NCBI GenBank assembly: GCA_003331195.1
Contig: QOOZ01000036.1
Span: 16,174 to 80,173 of the forward strand
DNA: 64,000 nt
Direction: 5' to 3'
Origin: Puniceicoccaceae bacterium
Lineage (GTDB): Bacteria > Verrucomicrobiota > Verrucomicrobiia > Opitutales > Coraliomargaritaceae
The notes beneath the pieces were generated by a model, which did not search any database, had not been told where the DNA came from, and saw nothing but the letters and a program-made list of their open reading frames with translations. Positions 48,988 through 57,643 of this stretch are shown here, piece by piece; position 1 is the stretch's first letter; every line of letters begins with the position of its first letter. A program made the position numbers and the translations under genes.

Positions 48988-49046
48988 TTAATGACTACCA
49001 AGGACTCCCTTATTAGCATATGGCGCTGAGGAAGAATTTCGCTACT

Positions 49047-50594
49047 TTACCCCAACAAACCTTCAATAACCTTTGATGCACTATTGTAAGCGTCGGGGGG
49101 GGCTTTAGGTTCGATCGTGCTGTTTGATTCGGGCTTGCAGAACTGCCTTTCCATTTCATCTAGGTCGAGGCCTAGACTATGATTCGCAGCTCGCAGCGAA
49201 GCACCAAGTGCGACCGAGCCACTGACAGCGAGACGTTGGACTTTCGCTTGAAAGACATCAGCAGCGACTTGGGCGATGGCATCATTTTTTGATGCGCCGC
49301 CTGTTAGGTAAATGACTTCGGGCTTCAATTGCATCCAATTAGTACGTAGTTTCATGTTGATAAATTGTCCTTCCACGCAGGCGCGGATGGCGGCGTCGGC
49401 ATCTTGCCAGCTTTCGAAGGCATCAGCACCTTTTAGGATGGGTGCTTCGAGATCTACGCGTGGGCTGATCTCAGGACGGAAGAAGGGAACCATAATCTTG
49501 TCATCGTTTCCTGCGGGCGTCTTACTAAAGGCTGCTGTGAACTGACCCCAGTCGTAACCAAATTTGTCTTTAACCTCTTCGCGAGCGAGGGAACCATTGA
49601 CAAAACATTGCAGTGACATCGAGCCTCCAGCGGGATTACCAAATACGTGGCCACAACCTTGTGGATCAGCCACGACAGCAGGCATAGCAGCGAAGAAAGT
49701 GTCGGATGTACCGAGCGAGACGACGAGTTTACCCGGCTTACTGGCGCCCATGCCAACGAGGCTACTTGGGTTGTCGCCCGTGAAGATGGTGATTGGTGTT
49801 TTTGAGGCAAAGCCGTATTTTTGAACAAAGTAATCGGAGATTTCTCCTGCTGTGGTGCTACCTTGAGCGACTTTGGGTAGTCGCTTGATTAGCTCGGGAG
49901 CGGTTGCTTCAAGTAGGTCGGTATCCCATTTCCAATCATGGATATTGAGCAGATTCATGCCCGCGCCGTCACCAGTGTCGATGGCTGCATCTGCGCCACA
50001 GAGTATAGAGCAGAGGAAGGAGCTCACTAGGTGGATACGGGCTGTTCGGCTGTAGGCTTCTGGTGAGGTTTTGTAGAAACGTCTGATTTGTGGACCGGTG
50101 AAGCGCTCGATGGCGATGGAACCAGACTTACTGCAAACGATTGAGTCACTGCCGATGGCCTCGCCGATTTCGCGGCATTCCGCGCTGGTCGAGCTGTCCA
50201 TCCAGATGGGAGATGTGGCACGTGTGAGGCAGGGCGCGATCTGCGTGGAGAGACTTTCCGTTGTATCTAAATTATTGATACAATTAAGCCAGCCAGCATT
50301 TAGGTAAACTGAGCCGTGTTGTTGGCCTGCTCCTGAGATGGCGGTGACTTTAGAAAGGTCGCATTTTACCTTTAAATCGCCGAGTAGTCTTTCTAAGGCG
50401 TCTAACCACATAAGTGGGTCACTGTGGACTTCGCCTCCGGTGCCTCCTGGAATGAAGCCAGAAGGTGCTTTGTATTGCGGCAAAGATTCGCCGAAATTAA
50501 CGGCCGCTTCTGCGACGACGGATTGAGTATCCGTATCGATCACGATAGAGGAGCAGCTTTGTGTTGAGGAGTCGAGGCCGAGAACGTAGGGCAT
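49047..50594 (-). CDS. xylB: Xylulokinase (FGGY family)
   Basis: 515 residues. N-terminal phosphate loop GLDSSTQSCSSIVID, substrate region ISGAGQQHGSVYL, ATP-site GDNPSSLVGMG and SLGTSDTFFA, and C-terminal YLTGGASKNDAIAQVAADVF. It phosphorylates D-xylulose to xylulose 5-phosphate. It is 104 bases downstream of xylA on the same strand. The substrate is assigned mainly from this pairing, as FGGY kinases look alike. Confidence 0.93.
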   Translation of the reverse strand: MPYVLGLDSSTQSCSSIVIDTDTQSVVAEAAVNFGESLPQYKAPSGFIPGGTGGEVHSDPLMWLDALERLLGDLKVKCDLSKVTAISGAGQQHGSVYLNAGWLNCINNLDTTESLSTQIAPCLTRATSPIWMDSSTSAECREIGEAIGSDSIVCSKSGSIAIERFTGPQIRRFYKTSPEAYSRTARIHLVSSFLCSILCGADAAIDTGDGAGMNLLNIHDWKWDTDLLEATAPELIKRLPKVAQGSTTAGEISDYFVQKYGFASKTPITIFTGDNPSSLVGMGASKPGKLVVSLGTSDTFFAAMPAVVADPQGCGHVFGNPAGGSMSLQCFVNGSLAREEVKDKFGYDWGQFTAAFSKTPAGNDDKIMVPFFRPEISPRVDLEAPILKGADAFESWQDADAAIRACVEGQFINMKLRTNWMQLKPEVIYLTGGASKNDAIAQVAADVFQAKVQRLAVSGSVALGASLRAANHSLGLDLDEMERQFCKPESNSTIEPKAPPDAYNSASKVIEGLLG

Positions 50595-50635
50595 GATTGG
50601 AAGCGTGGAGTCAGAAATGGATCGCGTAGAGAGGC

Positions 50636-50678
50636 AAAGGAGCGAGGAGTGGAGAGTTTTTGATTACTCTTCACTTCC
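50636..50678. repeat. Hairpin-forming 7-base-period repeat between xylA and xylB
   Basis: Units aaaggag, cgaggag, tggagag (50636-50656), then a complementary arm actcttcacttcc (50666-50678) that pairs with ggagtggagagt (50646-50657) with one bulge. It may tune the xylA/xylB transcript ratio. Confidence 0.55.
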
Positions 50679-50697
50679 CGCTTTAGTCGGCGAAATT

Positions 50698-52002
50698 TTA
50701 TAGAAACTCGTTGATTAAGTTTTCTAACATTTCTTGACGTCCACTACTGAGAACTGGCTCGCCGTTTCCAAGGGCATATTTTTCGAGCTCTTCGAAACCC
50801 ACTTCGCCGGCTTCGACCTTGGAGCCGATATCTTTGTCGAATGTGCTATAGCGTGCATCGACGAAGTCTTTTAGTCGGCCATCTTCGCGGATCGCGTGGG
50901 CGACTTTGAGGCCACGTGCGAAGGCATCCATACCGCCGATGTGGGCGTGCATTAGGTCGATCGGTTCGTGAGATTCGCGGCGGCGCTTTGCGTCGAAGTT
51001 GAGGCCGCCGGTCGTGAAACCGCCCATTTCCAGCACGCATAGCATGACCTGTGTGGTCAGGTAGATGTCGGTCGGGAACTGATCGGTGTCCCAACCAATA
51101 AGCTCGTCGCCACGGTTGGCGTCGACACTACCTAGCATGTTAGCGTTGTTGCAAACGGTGAGTTCGTGTTGCATCGTGTGTCCAGCCAGCGTGGCGTGGT
51201 TCGTCTCGATGTTCAATTTAAAGCGATCCATGAGACCGTATTCGCGGAGGAAGTTTAGACAAGCCGCGGAGTCGCTGTCATACTGGTGAGTGGATGGCTC
51301 ACGTGGCTTTGGCTCGATGTAGAAGGGGCCGTCGAAGCCGATTTTATCTGCATGAGCGATAGCCATGTGCAGAAAGGTAGCGAGGTGGTCTAGCTCGCGC
51401 TTCATGTTGGTATTGAGTAGTGTGCTGTAGCCTTCGCGACCACCCCAAAATGTATAGCCGAGGCCGTCGAGTTCTTTCGTGCATTCAAGAGCTTTTTTGA
51501 CCTGCGCAGCTGCGTAAGCAAATACCTTGGCATCTGGCGACGTGGCGCCTCCTTGCGAATAGCGTGGATGGGAAAAGAGGCAAGCGGTTCCCCATAGCAA
51601 CTGGACGCCGGTTTCTTTTTGTTTGGCTTTGAGCTTGGCGACGACGGCGTCGAGGGCGGCGTTGGAGGCAGCAAGATCGCCGAGTTCGGGGGCGATGTCG
51701 CGGTCGTGCCAGCAGTAAAAGTCGATACCAATTTTTTCGAGAAATTCAAAGAATACGTCGACGCGAGTGACGGCGTTTTCGACGGAGTTTGAACCATCAT
51801 CCCAGGGCATGACGGCAGTTCCCGCACCGAAGGGGTCGCTGAGTTCGTTGCGCATGACGTGCCAGTAGGGCGCGGCGAAACGAAGGTGATCCTTCATTGA
51901 TTTTTCACCGACTATCTCGTTGGGGTTGTAGTGCTTGAAAGCAAGTGAGCTCTTAGAGCTGGTGCCTTCAAATTGGATTTTGTCGCAGTCGAAATGTGGC
52001 AT
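50698..52002 (-). CDS. xylA: Xylose isomerase
   Basis: 434 residues, class II length. Motifs: [11 protein letters not shown] with the catalytic His-Asp, [31 protein letters not shown] (metal-binding Glu/Asp), [13 protein letters not shown] and [18 protein letters not shown]. It interconverts D-xylose and D-xylulose with two divalent metals. First gene of xylA-xylB; an AraC/XylR-type fragment is transcribed divergently from 52162. No clear operator was found in the 159-base spacer. Confidence 0.97.
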   Translation of the reverse strand: MPHFDCDKIQFEGTSSKSSLAFKHYNPNEIVGEKSMKDHLRFAAPYWHVMRNELSDPFGAGTAVMPWDDGSNSVENAVTRVDVFFEFLEKIGIDFYCWHDRDIAPELGDLAASNAALDAVVAKLKAKQKETGVQLLWGTACLFSHPRYSQGGATSPDAKVFAYAAAQVKKALECTKELDGLGYTFWGGREGYSTLLNTNMKRELDHLATFLHMAIAHADKIGFDGPFYIEPKPREPSTHQYDSDSAACLNFLREYGLMDRFKLNIETNHATLAGHTMQHELTVCNNANMLGSVDANRGDELIGWDTDQFPTDIYLTTQVMLCVLEMGGFTTGGLNFDAKRRRESHEPIDLMHAHIGGMDAFARGLKVAHAIREDGRLKDFVDARYSTFDKDIGSKVEAGEVGFEELEKYALGNGEPVLSSGRQEMLENLINEFL

Positions 52003-52161
52003 AATGTAATGTGGCGCTGTACGCTGATTTGGTTAGTTGAGTTAGGAGAATTTGATTGGATACTAAATTAACTCAGTCTCGTAATGTATGCTATCAGATT
52101 AATCGAATAACTGATACCGCAAAATGCGATTATATTCCGTTGATTTGCGCCAATTAGTTAT

Positions 52162-52419
52162 GTGGACTTATCTTTGATGATTGAGCAGATTGCCTGGCGT
52201 AGCTTAGAGCGAAAGTTTAGAGAGTTTTATCGTTGCTCGCCATGGGAGATGCTTTGCCGATTACGTATCGCTCGTGCGAAGCAGTTGCTTGCGCAGACGA
52301 ATCATCCGATCGGAGTGATCTCGGATTTGTGTGGTTTCAACGATGCCGAGAGAATGGCTGTGGTCTTCAAGCGGGTCGCTGGCGAGCCACCATCAAGTTT
52401 CCGTAAGACACGTGTATGA
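52162..52419 (+). pseudogene. Remnant of an AraC/XylR-type regulator (C-terminal HTH only)
   Basis: 85 codons that match only the C-terminal half of an AraC double helix-turn-helix: RSLERKFREFYRCSPWEMLC, LRIARAKQLL, HPIGVISDLCGFNDAERMAV, FKRVAGEPPSSFRK. A full XylR-type protein is near 390 residues with a sugar-binding domain; here an in-frame stop at 52141 and no upstream homologous sequence in the 159-base gap to xylA show the rest is gone. Position divergent from xylA suggests it was the xylose regulator. A GTG start at 52162 could still give a small DNA-binding protein. Confidence 0.75.
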
Positions 52420-52507
52420 GTGTCCCCAAGATTTTTTGCGCTCACGGGAATTTGATCTCATTCAGGTGCTCGCAATCACCCATTATGTAGGCCCTTGCTC
52501 TACGCTA

Positions 52508-54310
52508 CTAGTAAACGTCGCGCAGATAACGTTTATCAGTTTTCAGCTTTTTGACGTAAGCCACGGCGTCTTCATTACTTTTACCACCTTCTTTTTCGAT
52601 AATTTCGTGCAGTGCCAAGTCGACATCTGTTGCCATGCGACTGGCGTCACCACAGACGTAGAAGCTCGCCCCTTTTTCCAGCCACTCGAAGAGTTCTGCG
52701 CTGTTCTCGCGCATGCGATCTTGCACGTAGACCTTTTTTTCTTGGTCACGTGAGAAGGCGACATCCAACTTGGTCAAAAAGCCGTCGGCGAGGTAATCCT
52801 GCCACTCGGTCTGATAGAGAAAATCAGTGAGGTAGTGCTGGTCACCGAAGAAGAGCCAATTTTGGCCTTTCGCGCCAATGGCTTTGCGCTCTTCCACGAA
52901 GGCGCGGAAGGGAGCGATACCGGTGCCAGGACCAACCATGATCATGGGAGCATCGTTGTCGGCGGGGATCTTAAAGTGTTTGTTCGCGGTAACGAAGACG
53001 TCGGCCTTGTCGCCCTCGGCAATGCGGTCTGACAAATAAGTAGAGCAGACGCCTTTGCGCTGACGTCCGTGCGTATCGTATCGGACGACGCCTACGGTGA
53101 GATGAACTTCGCCCGGGTGAGCCTTCGGACTGGACGCAATCGAGTAGAGTCGCGGCGGCAATTTCCGCATGATGCCAACAAGGGCATTGGCGGTGATCTC
53201 TTTGGCTGGAAAGTCGTTCAAGACATCGATGATCTCGCGACCATCGAGGTAGGCTTGTAGGTCGGTCTTTTTTGCAGGGTCTAACATGGCTGCAAGTTTA
53301 GTGTCCTTGGCGATCTCGTTATAGCGCTTGAGCACAGGTAAGGAAATTGCGGTCACATCAAGCTGACTAGTCAGGGCTTCTTTCAAGGTGTATTCCTGCT
53401 CTTTGATTCGTACGGGTGCGTCGGCGACGAGCTTAGTCGTTTCGATAATCGCATTGACCACATCTTCTGCGTTGTGTGGAACCACTGCGAGGGCGTCGCC
53501 AGTTTCGTACTCGAGACCAGAGCCTTCGAGGTTAAACTCTAGGTGGATAGTTTCCTTTGCAGAACCTTCCCCGTTGAGCATGACGCGCTCAGTTAGCTCG
53601 GAAGAATAAGGATTTTTGCGGGAGTATTTGACCCTTGCTTCAGTAGCTGCAGGTGCAGTCACTGCAACAGATGCAGCGGGTTTAACTTCGGCTTCGAATA
53701 CGCCGAGTGCGCCTTTGTGCCATTTTGCAAAATCATCGTCGTAGTCTACATCGCAATCCACGCGGTCGTAGATGCGCTTCGCGCCGAGGCCTTCGAGGCG
53801 AGCGTCGAAGTCGATCCCCATTTTGCAAAACTCCTCGTAACTGGTGTCTCCGAGACCGAGCACAGAAAAGCGAGTATTCGGCAGTTTGGGTGCCTTGTCG
53901 CCCATGAAAGCTTCGTAAAAATCGATCGCGGTTTCGGGTGGGTCACCCTCGCCCCAAGTGCTGACGATTACGAGAAGGTTTTGAATGTCTTTCAGCTTAG
54001 CTACTTTTATGTCGGCCATATTGACCGCCTTCGCTTTGAAGCCCTTGCCCTGCGCAGCTTTCACAGTGAGGTCGGCGAGACTTTCGGAGTTGCCCGATTC
54101 CGTACCGTAGAGAACGGTCAGTTCGGTAACTGCCAAGGGTGCGTCGGTTGTTTGGGATGCTGCACCAAAAGTTGCGCGTAGGCCACTGATAAAGCCCTCA
54201 ACCCAGAGTAACTGATCGGCTTGGAGGCCTTTGAGAAGACTGTTCAGTGAGGCCACTCGCTCGGGGGCAAGGGGTGCTGTCTGGGGGACGACTGGATCGG
54301 TGGTGCTCAT
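52508..54310 (-). CDS. cysJ: Sulfite reductase [NADPH] flavoprotein alpha subunit
   Basis: 600 residues. Flavodoxin domain (VLYGTESGNSESLA, STWGEGDPPE, LGLGDTSYEEFC), a connecting FAD domain (PRLYSIASSP and GVCSTYLSDRI) and the NADP-binding domain (MVGPGTGIAPFRAFVEER, LFFGDQHYLTDFLY, ending KRYLRDVY). It moves electrons from NADPH through FAD and FMN to the CysI hemoprotein. It is divergent from cysI at 54506, sharing a 195-base control region with a long inverted repeat. Confidence 0.96.
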   Translation of the reverse strand: MSTTDPVVPQTAPLAPERVASLNSLLKGLQADQLLWVEGFISGLRATFGAASQTTDAPLAVTELTVLYGTESGNSESLADLTVKAAQGKGFKAKAVNMADIKVAKLKDIQNLLVIVSTWGEGDPPETAIDFYEAFMGDKAPKLPNTRFSVLGLGDTSYEEFCKMGIDFDARLEGLGAKRIYDRVDCDVDYDDDFAKWHKGALGVFEAEVKPAASVAVTAPAATEARVKYSRKNPYSSELTERVMLNGEGSAKETIHLEFNLEGSGLEYETGDALAVVPHNAEDVVNAIIETTKLVADAPVRIKEQEYTLKEALTSQLDVTAISLPVLKRYNEIAKDTKLAAMLDPAKKTDLQAYLDGREIIDVLNDFPAKEITANALVGIMRKLPPRLYSIASSPKAHPGEVHLTVGVVRYDTHGRQRKGVCSTYLSDRIAEGDKADVFVTANKHFKIPADNDAPMIMVGPGTGIAPFRAFVEERKAIGAKGQNWLFFGDQHYLTDFLYQTEWQDYLADGFLTKLDVAFSRDQEKKVYVQDRMRENSAELFEWLEKGASFYVCGDASRMATDVDLALHEIIEKEGGKSNEDAVAYVKKLKTDKRYLRDVY

Positions 54311-54380
54311 GTTTCTACTCGTAAAAAAGTCTTTAAATAAGCACAGATCGCCCGAAACGCTAGCCTATTTCTACGTTTTC

Positions 54381-54425
54381 AGCTCTTTTCTTAGGTTTTT
54401 GAGTGACAAACCTAAGAAAAGGGCT
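54381..54425. repeat. Long inverted repeat in the cysJ-cysI divergent promoter region
   Basis: agctcttttcttaggttt (54381-54398) pairs with aaacctaagaaaagggct (54408-54425) at 17 of 18 positions around a 9-base spacer. It lies 70 bases before cysJ and 80 before cysI. It could be an operator for a dimeric regulator or a hairpin that separates the two transcripts. Confidence 0.75.
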
Positions 54426-54505
54426 AAATAAATTAGTATTTCTTTCAAACAAGAGTGCTTCTGCGTTTGCATCGGGGGAAAGAAGCGACTAACTGATGAT
54501 TTATT

Positions 54506-56257
54506 ATGATTTCTGACAGCCAATCTGCGCCACAACTTCACAAGAACGAAGGAATTAAAACCCGCAGTAACTATCTCCGGGGCACAATTCTCGAAGGCAT
54601 CGCCGACAGTTCGAACGGATCCATCGCGGCCGACGATCAGCAGCTATCTAAATTCCACGGGCTCTACCAGCAGGACGATCGCGACGTGCGCGCCAAGCGT
54701 CGCAAGCATAAGCTGGATAAAGCCTACGCCTTCTTGGCTCGGATCTGCCTGCCTGGTGGCGTTTGTACCCCCGAGCAATGGCAGGTAATGGATAAACTCG
54801 CTAATTTCTGCGCATTCAATACTCTGAAAATCACTACTCGCCAAGCCATCCAGTTGCACGGCATCTTGAAGGGAAACCTCAAGGAGGTGATCAGCTCCTG
54901 TAATGAGGTCGCCATGACTACGCTCGCCGCATGTGGCGATGTAAATCGCAACGTCATGTGCAACCCGAATCCTTTTGCCTCGGAAATTCACACTGAAGTG
55001 CAACGCGTGACCGAGCAGATCGACGCGCACCTTAAGCCGCAGTCGCCAGCATTTTCAGAGATGTGGCTCGACGGTGAGCCGATCAAGCTAACCGTTCCAC
55101 TAGCTGCCAAGCGTTCGCTCGATTGCAAGGGCGACGAAGTTGAACCACTTTACGGTACAACCTACCTGCCGCGTAAGTTCAAGATCGCCATGGCCATCCC
55201 GCCCTACAACGACGTCGACGTCTTCGCGCATTGCCTCGGCTTCATTGCGATTGTCGAAGATGGCAAGCTGCTCGGCTTCAATGTCTCCGTCGGTGGAGGC
55301 ATGGGTATGACGCATGGCAACGAAAAGACTTTCCCGCGCCTCGCCGAAATTATTGCTTTCTGTACGCCCGACCAAGCCGTCGCGGTGGCCGAAAAGATCG
55401 TCACCATCCAGCGCGACCATGGTAACCGTGAGGACCGCGCCAACGCCCGTTTTAAATACACCGTCGAGCGGCTCGGCAAGGACTGGATCCGCGAAGAGCT
55501 AGAGAAACGCCTTGGCCACAAGCTCGAAGATGCCCGCGACTATAAATTCGTGAGCAACTGCGACCGCTACGGCTGGAGTGAAGGCGTTAATGGGAAATGG
55601 CACCTAGGCTTATTCATTGAAGGCGGTCGAGTAGTCGATCTAGAAGACAAGCTGCTTAAGACGGGCATGCTCGAAATTGCCAAAGTTCACAAGGGCGAGT
55701 TTCGCCTGAGTGCGAACCAAAATCTTATTATTAGCAACGTCGCCGCTGAGGACAAAGCTACCATCGATTCAATGGTCGAGCAATACGGTCTCGACGCTTA
55801 CAAGACTGCCTCTGGCATGCGCCGTAGCCAGATTGCCTGCGTGGCACTGCCCACCTGCGGCCTCGCTCTTGCCGAGTCTGAACGCTACTTGCCTAATCTA
55901 GTTAGCGACCTCGATGTCATCCTTGAAGAAGCCGGTCTACGAAATGACGAAATCGTCATCCGTTCCACTGGTTGCCCCAACGGTTGTGCCCGCCCTTACC
56001 TCGGCGAGATTGGCCTAGTTGGTAAAGTCCCTGGGAAGTATAATCTTTACCTAGGTGCTGGTTTTGACGGCGAGCGTTTGAACAAGCTCTACCGTACTTC
56101 CATCACTCACGAACAGATTATCGAGGAGCTTAAGCCCATTCTCATTAGCTACGCCAAAGAACGCGAAGAGGGCGAACGCTTTGGCGATTTTACCATCCGC
56201 AAAGACTACGTTAAAGCGACCACTGCGGGTAATAATTTCCACGCAAATATAGCTTAG
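54506..56257 (+). CDS. cysI: Sulfite reductase [NADPH] hemoprotein beta subunit
   Basis: 583 residues, normal length. Siroheme/sulfite-binding Arg/Lys motifs: KITTRQAIQLHGI, CGDVNRNVMCNPNP, YLPRKFKIAMAIPPYNDVD and GGGMGMTHGN. The 4Fe-4S/siroheme cysteines lie in ALPTCGLALAES and STGCPNGCARPYLGEIG. It reduces sulfite to sulfide with six electrons from CysJ, for cysteine synthesis. The ferredoxin-type enzyme is excluded by the presence of cysJ next to it. Confidence 0.97.
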   Translation: MISDSQSAPQLHKNEGIKTRSNYLRGTILEGIADSSNGSIAADDQQLSKFHGLYQQDDRDVRAKRRKHKLDKAYAFLARICLPGGVCTPEQWQVMDKLANFCAFNTLKITTRQAIQLHGILKGNLKEVISSCNEVAMTTLAACGDVNRNVMCNPNPFASEIHTEVQRVTEQIDAHLKPQSPAFSEMWLDGEPIKLTVPLAAKRSLDCKGDEVEPLYGTTYLPRKFKIAMAIPPYNDVDVFAHCLGFIAIVEDGKLLGFNVSVGGGMGMTHGNEKTFPRLAEIIAFCTPDQAVAVAEKIVTIQRDHGNREDRANARFKYTVERLGKDWIREELEKRLGHKLEDARDYKFVSNCDRYGWSEGVNGKWHLGLFIEGGRVVDLEDKLLKTGMLEIAKVHKGEFRLSANQNLIISNVAAEDKATIDSMVEQYGLDAYKTASGMRRSQIACVALPTCGLALAESERYLPNLVSDLDVILEEAGLRNDEIVIRSTGCPNGCARPYLGEIGLVGKVPGKYNLYLGAGFDGERLNKLYRTSITHEQIIEELKPILISYAKEREEGERFGDFTIRKDYVKATTAGNNFHANIA

Positions 56258-56310
56258 ATCGACTATAAATAAGCGAATTTTTCCGTCCTTCCCCTTCAAA
56301 ATAGGTCTAC

Positions 56311-56685
56311 ATGAAATCACTGCAAAAACTCTCACTTCTCGTCCTCTCTGTATGCCTCTTCGCCGCATGTAGTGAAGAAACCAAGCAGGAGTTGAAAGAA
56401 GCGGCTGACGCCGTCACCGCCGAATCCAAAGAGCAGTTATCTGAAGTGGCCGATAAGGCCAAAGGCCAAGTGGCCGGGACTGCTGAAGTGGTCAAATCCA
56501 AGACGCAAGAGATTGTAGACAAAGCCTCCGAAGAAGTTGCGGAGGTGAGGGATGCTGCCGCAGAGAAGATGGAAAAAATTATTCAAGATACCAGCGAAGA
56601 AGTTACCGAACTTAAAGCCGCAGCCGATGCCAAGCTGCAAGGTATGTTTAAGCAGAAGGAAGAAGCGCCCGCTGAGCTTGAATAG
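56311..56685 (+). CDS. Small helical lipoprotein, unrecognised
   Basis: 124 residues. Signal peptide with lipobox LFAAC (Cys20), so it should be lipid-anchored. The mature part is nearly all Ala/Glu/Lys/Val with 11-residue-like amphipathic repeats (EEVAEVRDAAAEKMEKI, DTSEEVTELKAAADAKL) and no Trp or Cys, predicting one long helix or coiled coil like LEA/apolipoprotein-type proteins. ATG at 56311 follows cysI by 53 bases. An envelope-stress or spacer role is possible; function unknown. Confidence 0.75.
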   Translation: MKSLQKLSLLVLSVCLFAACSEETKQELKEAADAVTAESKEQLSEVADKAKGQVAGTAEVVKSKTQEIVDKASEEVAEVRDAAAEKMEKIIQDTSEEVTELKAAADAKLQGMFKQKEEAPAELE

Positions 56686-56753
56686 TGTGAAGTTTTTTGG
56701 AAAATGACACTACTAGTTTGTAGACGCTTAGCTCATCGCTTTATTTTTCACTC

Positions 56754-57542
56754 ATGATAACACTTCTTTCCCCCGCCAAATCGCTTGACTATGATTCGCC
56801 GTGCCTTACCGAGCGATCTACTCAGCCCCGCCTGAAGTCGGACACGGCTGCGCTCATTGAGCAGCTCAAAGCGCTTTCCTCCGAAGAGGTCGGATCACTC
56901 ATGAATATCAGTGACAAGCTTGCCTTGCTCAATCACGAGCGCTTTCAAAACTTCGCACCATCCTTCACTAAAAAGAATAGCCGACAAGCGATCTTGGCAT
57001 TTACAGGTGATGTCTACCAAGGCATGAACCTAAGTGGGTGGTCCGCAGACGACTTTGCGACAGCTCAAGAAAATGTTCGTATCTTGTCAGGGCTCTATGG
57101 AGTGCTCCGTCCGCTTGATTTGATGCAACCCTACCGACTTGAAATGGGCACCTCACTGGCGAACGTGCGTGGTAAGAATCTTTATCATTTCTGGGGCGAT
57201 CGCATTACGGGCTTGCTAAACAAGGATCTTGAAAAATCCCATTCTAGTGTCGTGGTGAACTTAGCGTCGAACGAATATTTTTCTTCAGTTACCCCGTCAA
57301 AACTGAATGGCCAACTCATCAGTCCCGTGTTCAAAGACGAGAAGAAGGGTAAGTATAAAATCATCTCTTTCTACGCAAAGAGAGCTCGCGGTATGATGGC
57401 GGATTACATCGTAAAAAACGAACTGAAAGAATCAGAGGATTTGCGAGAGTTCTCAACTGGAGGTTACGCCTACGACGCCGAAAGCTCGACCATGGACAAA
57501 CCAGTTTTCCTGCGCTCCGAAGCTTCACAGAGTAAGGTTTAG
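56754..57542 (+). CDS. yaaA: Peroxide-stress protein YaaA (DUF328)
   Basis: 262 residues. Family-defining segments: MITLLSPAKSLDYDSP, AILAFTGDVYQGMNL, RILSGLYGVLRPLDLMQPYR, NLASNEYFSSV and FYAKRARGMMADYIV. In E. coli YaaA lowers free iron and protects DNA during peroxide stress, and it has DNA-binding ability. ATG at 56754 matches the family start. Convergent with uvrA; no strong terminator is seen in 57543-57643. Confidence 0.94.
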   Translation: MITLLSPAKSLDYDSPCLTERSTQPRLKSDTAALIEQLKALSSEEVGSLMNISDKLALLNHERFQNFAPSFTKKNSRQAILAFTGDVYQGMNLSGWSADDFATAQENVRILSGLYGVLRPLDLMQPYRLEMGTSLANVRGKNLYHFWGDRITGLLNKDLEKSHSSVVVNLASNEYFSSVTPSKLNGQLISPVFKDEKKGKYKIISFYAKRARGMMADYIVKNELKESEDLREFSTGGYAYDAESSTMDKPVFLRSEASQSKV

Positions 57543-57643
57543 TTAATAAGTTTGGTAAGTGAAAAAACTTTAATTTTTCTCATATAGTTTGCCGCTAAAA
57601 ATGTGCACGCTACGATTGAAATGAATGGCGATAATATAGAAAC

